A program made the translations under genes and the position numbers. A stretch of DNA of 64,000 bases from Varibaculum massiliense. Lineage in GTDB: Bacteria > Actinomycetota > Actinomycetes > Actinomycetales > Actinomycetaceae. Position 1 is the stretch's first letter. Every line of letters starts with the position of its first letter. The notes below the pieces were generated by a model. That model saw only the letters and a list, made by a program, of their open reading frames with translations. It ran no database searches and had not been told where the DNA came from. Positions 60,904 through 64,000 of the stretch are shown one piece after another. The DNA lies in the NCBI RefSeq assembly GCF_900106855.1, contig NZ_FNWI01000004.1, positions 1,426,001-1,490,000 on the forward strand, given 5' to 3'.

Positions 60904-60990
60904 GGGTCGCGGCCGGTAAAAGATACGAGAGGGGCTTGACCGGCGAAGCCGGTCACGGGGTCCCCGGAGTGCTTTTACCGAGCCAGACCC
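60904..60990 (+). other. Structured intergenic element, family A copy 2
   Basis: GGTAAAAG at 60915-60922 pairs with CTTTTACC at 60972-60979, extended by GGC/GCC and GGGT/ACCC. The inner hairpin is TGACCGG-cgaagc-CCGGTCA-like. Conserved single-stranded parts GATACGAGAGGGGCTTGA and CACGGGG.CCCCGGAGTGC equal those in copy 1. It directly follows repeat B3 and precedes the mscL 3' end. Confidence 0.6.
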
Positions 60991-60999
60991 GTGACGAGG

Positions 61000-61437
61000 T
61001 TAGCTGTTTTGGGAGGCGGATTTTTCGGATTGCAGCAGGTCGCGGATTTCGGTCAGCAGTTCTACCTGGGGATCTGCCTCGGGTTCTTCTTCCTCCTCGT
61101 CGGTCTTATCTTTAGCGTCGCGCACGCGCATCAGCTTATTCATCGGTACGATAATGCAGGTATAAATCGCTAGTGCTACCAGCAGGAAGTTCACTAGGGC
61201 GGTGATAATTGCGCCCGGCTGCACAGTAGCGCTGCCCAGGTGGAACTCTAAAACGTTATCGAAGTTGGGTTTGCCCACCAATCCGGCGATTAGCGGGTTG
61301 ATGAACTTTTCTACGATGGCGGTTACTACTGCCCCGAAAGCTGCACCGATAACTACTCCGACTGCCAAGTCAATGGCGTTTCCCCGGGAAATAAACTCTT
61401 TGAATCCGGCAATGAAACCAGTTTTTTCTGTACTCAT
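61000..61437 (-). CDS. mscL: Large-conductance mechanosensitive channel
   Basis: A 145-residue pentameric channel that opens under membrane tension to release solutes. GFKEFISRGNAIDLAVGVVIGAAFGAVV is the N-terminal amphipathic helix and TM1 with its pore-gate residues; the second helix is AIITALVNFLLVALAIYTCII. The C-terminal tail is acidic (KTDEEEEEPEADPQVELLTEIRDLL), forming the usual helical bundle. AAAGAGGA precedes ATG. Confidence 0.95.
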   Translation of the reverse strand: MSTEKTGFIAGFKEFISRGNAIDLAVGVVIGAAFGAVVTAIVEKFINPLIAGLVGKPNFDNVLEFHLGSATVQPGAIITALVNFLLVALAIYTCIIVPMNKLMRVRDAKDKTDEEEEEPEADPQVELLTEIRDLLQSEKSASQNS

Positions 61438-61457
61438 TAATCCTCTTTTAGTAGGTT

Positions 61458-62141
61458 TTAGCCTGTCCTGGCCAATTGTAGCGGTTCCGTCTTACTGGCT
61501 TGCACTAGCAGCGGTGCCTGCGCGGCGTTCACTGCCACCTCGATAGTGGCTGCCTTTTGTCCCCCAGTTAGCGAGCCACTGGCGGCACTTACCGATAACA
61601 CTCGGGCGGTAACCTGTGCGGCAAGTCCCTTATTTCCCGCCAATTTGTTTTCTGCCTCGGGGCTACTTTCTGGAGAAGTTTCACCCGTAACAGCGTTTTC
61701 ATTGTCTGAAGATGTTGATTGATTTTCAGCAGAGGTAGCGAGGAAGAAGATCACTTCATCGCCGGCGCTGGCCAAACCCTGATCGCTTTCTCGTAGCGGC
61801 AACGCCAATATCACTTGACCTTTATAGGATTGTCGTGCAAACGGGGAGGAAGAAAATAACGCCGGGAATAGGGTAGTTCCGGCAGCAATCGGTACTGCGG
61901 TTCGTTGCCCCACTACTTGGGAAACTTTCTGATACGCCCGGGGAGGTAGCGCCGCCACCGGAACCGCTTTAACTGCCACTTGCTCAGCGGTAATAACCGT
62001 TCCGGGGGCTATGGTGGTGGCAGATACGATCATCGGTTTGCTGGCAACTTGGGGTAGCACTAAACGCAGCAAATTGATTATTACTGCCACCGCGGCAGCT
62101 AGGGCAATGGTGCGCCGCCAGCGCCAGAGAAACTCTCGCAT
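61458..62141 (-). CDS. SAF-domain membrane protein (CpaB-like)
   Basis: A 227-residue protein with a basic lead (MREFLWRWRR), one helix (TIALAAAVAVIINLLRLVL) and an extracytoplasmic SAF domain (SATTIAPGTVITAEQVAVKAVPVAALPPRAYQ ... GRRTAVPIAAGTTLFP). Such proteins resemble CpaB/RcpC of Flp pilus systems, but no pilus genes lie nearby. A Ser/Glu-rich insert is found near residues 140-175. ATG (complement 62139-62141) is chosen because the helix then follows at once; the frame is open to 62303 with a TTG start, less likely. The 250 bases upstream hold nothing I recognise. Confidence 0.7.
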   Translation of the reverse strand: MREFLWRWRRTIALAAAVAVIINLLRLVLPQVASKPMIVSATTIAPGTVITAEQVAVKAVPVAALPPRAYQKVSQVVGQRTAVPIAAGTTLFPALFSSSPFARQSYKGQVILALPLRESDQGLASAGDEVIFFLATSAENQSTSSDNENAVTGETSPESSPEAENKLAGNKGLAAQVTARVLSVSAASGSLTGGQKAATIEVAVNAAQAPLLVQASKTEPLQLARTG

Positions 62142-62392
62142 ACCCCGATTTATCTCAGCTTTCTGAGTGGCAAGAAAAGCCCAGATAATCCGCCGGAAAA
62201 CATGTCGGTTATTGCCCCTTGGGGACAGCACAGCGTTATCTGCAAGAACTGTTAAACGCAGGGGTATAGCTGCCGGATGGAACCGGGTAACCCGGGGAGA
62301 CAAGATTCCCGAACCGAGCCGCCGCAGCCTGCCCTTTCAGGGACAATATAGTCCTGTCGGTCCTCGTCCATCGCCTCCGGTATCGACCTGGG

Positions 62393-63013
62393 CTAGTCGC
62401 TACCTAGTTTTTGTAGACGCCCTTCCGAGGTCAATACCTGGTCAACTAGCTGGTCGTGTGGCTCCCGGGGCAGCGTTCCCGCCTGTAGTACCTCCCACTC
62501 GTGTACCAGGGCAATCAGCTCGGGATGAGGGAAACAAGTCGGGCCGCAATGGGCTAAGGTCTGGTCGTACCAACCGGCTCCCCGCCCGAGACGCACTCCC
62601 GTCCTATCCACCGCCAAGGCAGGTAAGAAAATAATTTTTAGCCCTATTTTCGCCAGCTCATCGCAGCGTATTTCCCTAGATAACAGGGGAGGGTGCGGGT
62701 TGAAACGACGGTAAAGCGCACGTGTGTGTTGCGCTGGATCCAGTTCCCCCCAACGTGACTGTTCCAGACCGCAAGGAACCATCAGTTTCAAACCAGCCGC
62801 CAGAATGGTTTCGTTAAGTAAGAAAGTAGGAACTTCAGTGTCGAAAGAAAGGTAACTAGCTACTACCTCGCCAGGCTTTAAGGAATCCAAAAGTGGCTTC
62901 GCTGCCGCCAAGACTTGCGTTTCTGCCTGGTGGCGTTGCGCGGCTGAAAATGACAGGCGGCGGCGATCCAAAAACTTTTTTCGCAGCGCCCGTTTGCTAG
63001 TCACTAAATCCAT
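62393..63013 (-). CDS. fthC: 5-formyltetrahydrofolate cyclo-ligase
   Basis: A 206-residue enzyme (MTHFS family) converting 5-formyl-THF to 5,10-methenyl-THF with ATP, rescuing folate trapped in storage form. KRALRKKFLDRRRLS at the N-terminus, VASYLSFDTEVPT, and the ATP-binding FLPALAVDRTGVRLGRGAGWYDQTL with its Gly-rich loop are all present. It complements glyA and folD at 25-27 kb. It is divergent from moeA, with about 106 bases between the starts. Confidence 0.93.
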   Translation of the reverse strand: MDLVTSKRALRKKFLDRRRLSFSAAQRHQAETQVLAAAKPLLDSLKPGEVVASYLSFDTEVPTFLLNETILAAGLKLMVPCGLEQSRWGELDPAQHTRALYRRFNPHPPLLSREIRCDELAKIGLKIIFLPALAVDRTGVRLGRGAGWYDQTLAHCGPTCFPHPELIALVHEWEVLQAGTLPREPHDQLVDQVLTSEGRLQKLGSD

Positions 63014-63119
63014 GAATCAATGATAGACGTTTATGCGTTTGCCTCCATTCGGCTTTTCGCCGTCGAGGCGCGGGCGTGGGCAGGTAACCTGGAAACAGTA
63101 CTAGACCTCAGGAGGGCGA

Positions 63120-64000
63120 ATGCGCACTGTTGCGGAACATTTGAATACTTGTCTGTCCCTAGTGGCACCGCTAGAACCGCTAGACGTGCTGCTACCGGAT
63201 GCGGTGGGGTGTGTCCTGGCCGAGGACGTGAGTGCACCTTTCGATTTGCCGGTCACCGACCAGGCAACTTTGGATGGATATGCGGTTCGTTCCCGAGATA
63301 TCGGGGGTGCCGGAAAAATGCGTCAGGTCTACCTGGACGTTATTGCCGAGGTGAAAGCGGGGGACGCGGAACCTTGCGCCCTGGTGGAAAATAGCGCGGT
63401 CCGGATTGCCTCGGGTGCTCCCTTACCGGTGGGAGCAGATACCGTGGTTCCCCTAGAGGAAACCGATCAAGGCGGTGTTCGGGTGCAGATTCTGTCTGCT
63501 CCGGCAAAGGGTAGGAATATTTTACGTCGTGGACAAGATGTAAGCGCCGGTACCGTGATTTTGCGTGCGGGTTCACGCATTGGCTCGCGGCAAGTGGCGC
63601 TGCTGGCGGGAGTGGGGCGTCTGCGGGTGACGGTGCGTCCTCGTCCTCGGGTAGTAATTTTGTCAATCGGGGACGAACTGATTGAGCCGGGTGAAGCAAT
63701 ACGAGCCGGGGCAGTTTTTGATGCGAATGGACACGCGCTTTCCTCGGCAGTGGAAGATGCGCGGGCAGATACTTTCCGGGTGGCGGCGGTTCCTGATGAA
63801 CACAGGGCGCTTTCTGAAACTATAGAGGATCAGCTGGTAAGGGCAGATATTATTATCACCACCGGTGGTCTTTCTTATGGTAGTGCCGACACGGTTAAAG
63901 AGGTGCTAGCTCCCCTGGGAACCGCGCGTTTTGACAATGTGGCAATGACTCCCGGCAAACAACTCGGTTACGGCACCGTCGGGGAAGGCACCCCAATTTT
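63120..64000 (+). CDS. moeA: Molybdopterin molybdenumtransferase MoeA (gene leaves at the right edge)
   Basis: The first 293 residues of MoeA, which inserts molybdate into adenylated molybdopterin; the full protein is about 400 residues. N-terminal EPLDVLLPDAVGCVLAEDVSAPFDLPVTDQATLDGYAV (shown in parts: AEDV, DGYAVR), RIASGAPLPVGADTVVPLEET, GRNILRRGQDV and SIGDELIEPGEA fit domains I-III, and TTGGLSYGSADTVKEVL is the molybdopterin-binding loop. ATG 63120 has a perfect AGGAGG seven bases upstream. Usual partner genes would lie to the right, outside the window. Confidence 0.93.
   Translation, partial: MRTVAEHLNTCLSLVAPLEPLDVLLPDAVGCVLAEDVSAPFDLPVTDQATLDGYAVRSRDIGGAGKMRQVYLDVIAEVKAGDAEPCALVENSAVRIASGAPLPVGADTVVPLEETDQGGVRVQILSAPAKGRNILRRGQDVSAGTVILRAGSRIGSRQVALLAGVGRLRVTVRPRPRVVILSIGDELIEPGEAIRAGAVFDANGHALSSAVEDARADTFRVAAVPDEHRALSETIEDQLVRADIIITTGGLSYGSADTVKEVLAPLGTARFDNVAMTPGKQLGYGTVGEGTPI

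Overview
The window is a chromosomal segment of a Gram-positive, mid-GC actinobacterium. The best guess is Actinomycetaceae (a Varibaculum/Mobiluncus/Actinomyces-like genus), but nothing in the window proves the genus. Supporting signs are GTG/TTG starts, probable leaderless mRNAs, polyphosphate glucokinase and PPK2, an LPXTG-like wall anchor, actinobacterial-type FolD and Map, and a Cas9/tracrRNA pair of the Corynebacterium/Actinomyces type II-C kind.

Layout. 1-8.7 kb: 3' end of guaB, a DnaQ-type exonuclease coupled to a membrane protein, a HAD phosphatase, a repeat-rich patch around a truncated DUF3800 gene, tRNA-Arg(CCG), a two-domain NAD synthetase whose amidase domain lacks the usual catalytic Cys, and aminopeptidase C. 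8.7-17 kb: two MFS transporters, a nucleoside hydrolase, a toxin-antitoxin pair, and a LacI regulator next to an oxidoreductase/isomerase sugar operon with a perfect palindromic operator. 17-31 kb: an SDR gene remnant, ppk2, upp, tRNA-Ser(CGA), a BrnT/BrnA pair with an elaborate operator, an RluA-like pseudouridine synthase, a GATase and YbdK-type ligase pair, an amino-acid permease, a ZTP riboswitch ahead of glyA-folD, a BMP-like lipoprotein, exonuclease III and fumC. 31-39.6 kb: a proline/threonine-rich membrane protein, ppgK-map, a LacI-type sensor without a DNA-binding domain, pheS-pheT, tRNA-Met and tRNA-Asn.

39.7-46.1 kb: a complete type II-C CRISPR-Cas locus: tracrRNA, cas9, cas1, cas2 and an array of 15 full repeats plus one truncated repeat. 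The guide RNAs must be read from the strand opposite to the cas genes. An inverted, internally deleted copy of the repeat sits right beside the first repeat, and two spacers look like diverged copies of one phage coding segment. A small, probably leaderless toxin-antitoxin-like pair abuts the far end of the array.

46-64 kb: a large wall-anchored SEC10/PgrA-like coiled-coil protein, a degraded lipoprotein gene, an ABC exporter, tRNA-Ser(GCT), azlCD, an MFS exporter, tRNA-Arg(CCT), a very large helicase-like protein with a degenerate P-loop, mscL, a SAF-domain protein, 5-formyl-THF cyclo-ligase and the start of moeA.

Folate and one-carbon genes (glyA, folD, the cyclo-ligase) and polyphosphate genes (ppk2, ppgK) recur. 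Two families of structured intergenic repeats, called A and B here, sit side by side between convergent genes at 23.3-23.6 kb and 60.8-61.0 kb; family B also occurs near 3.5 kb.
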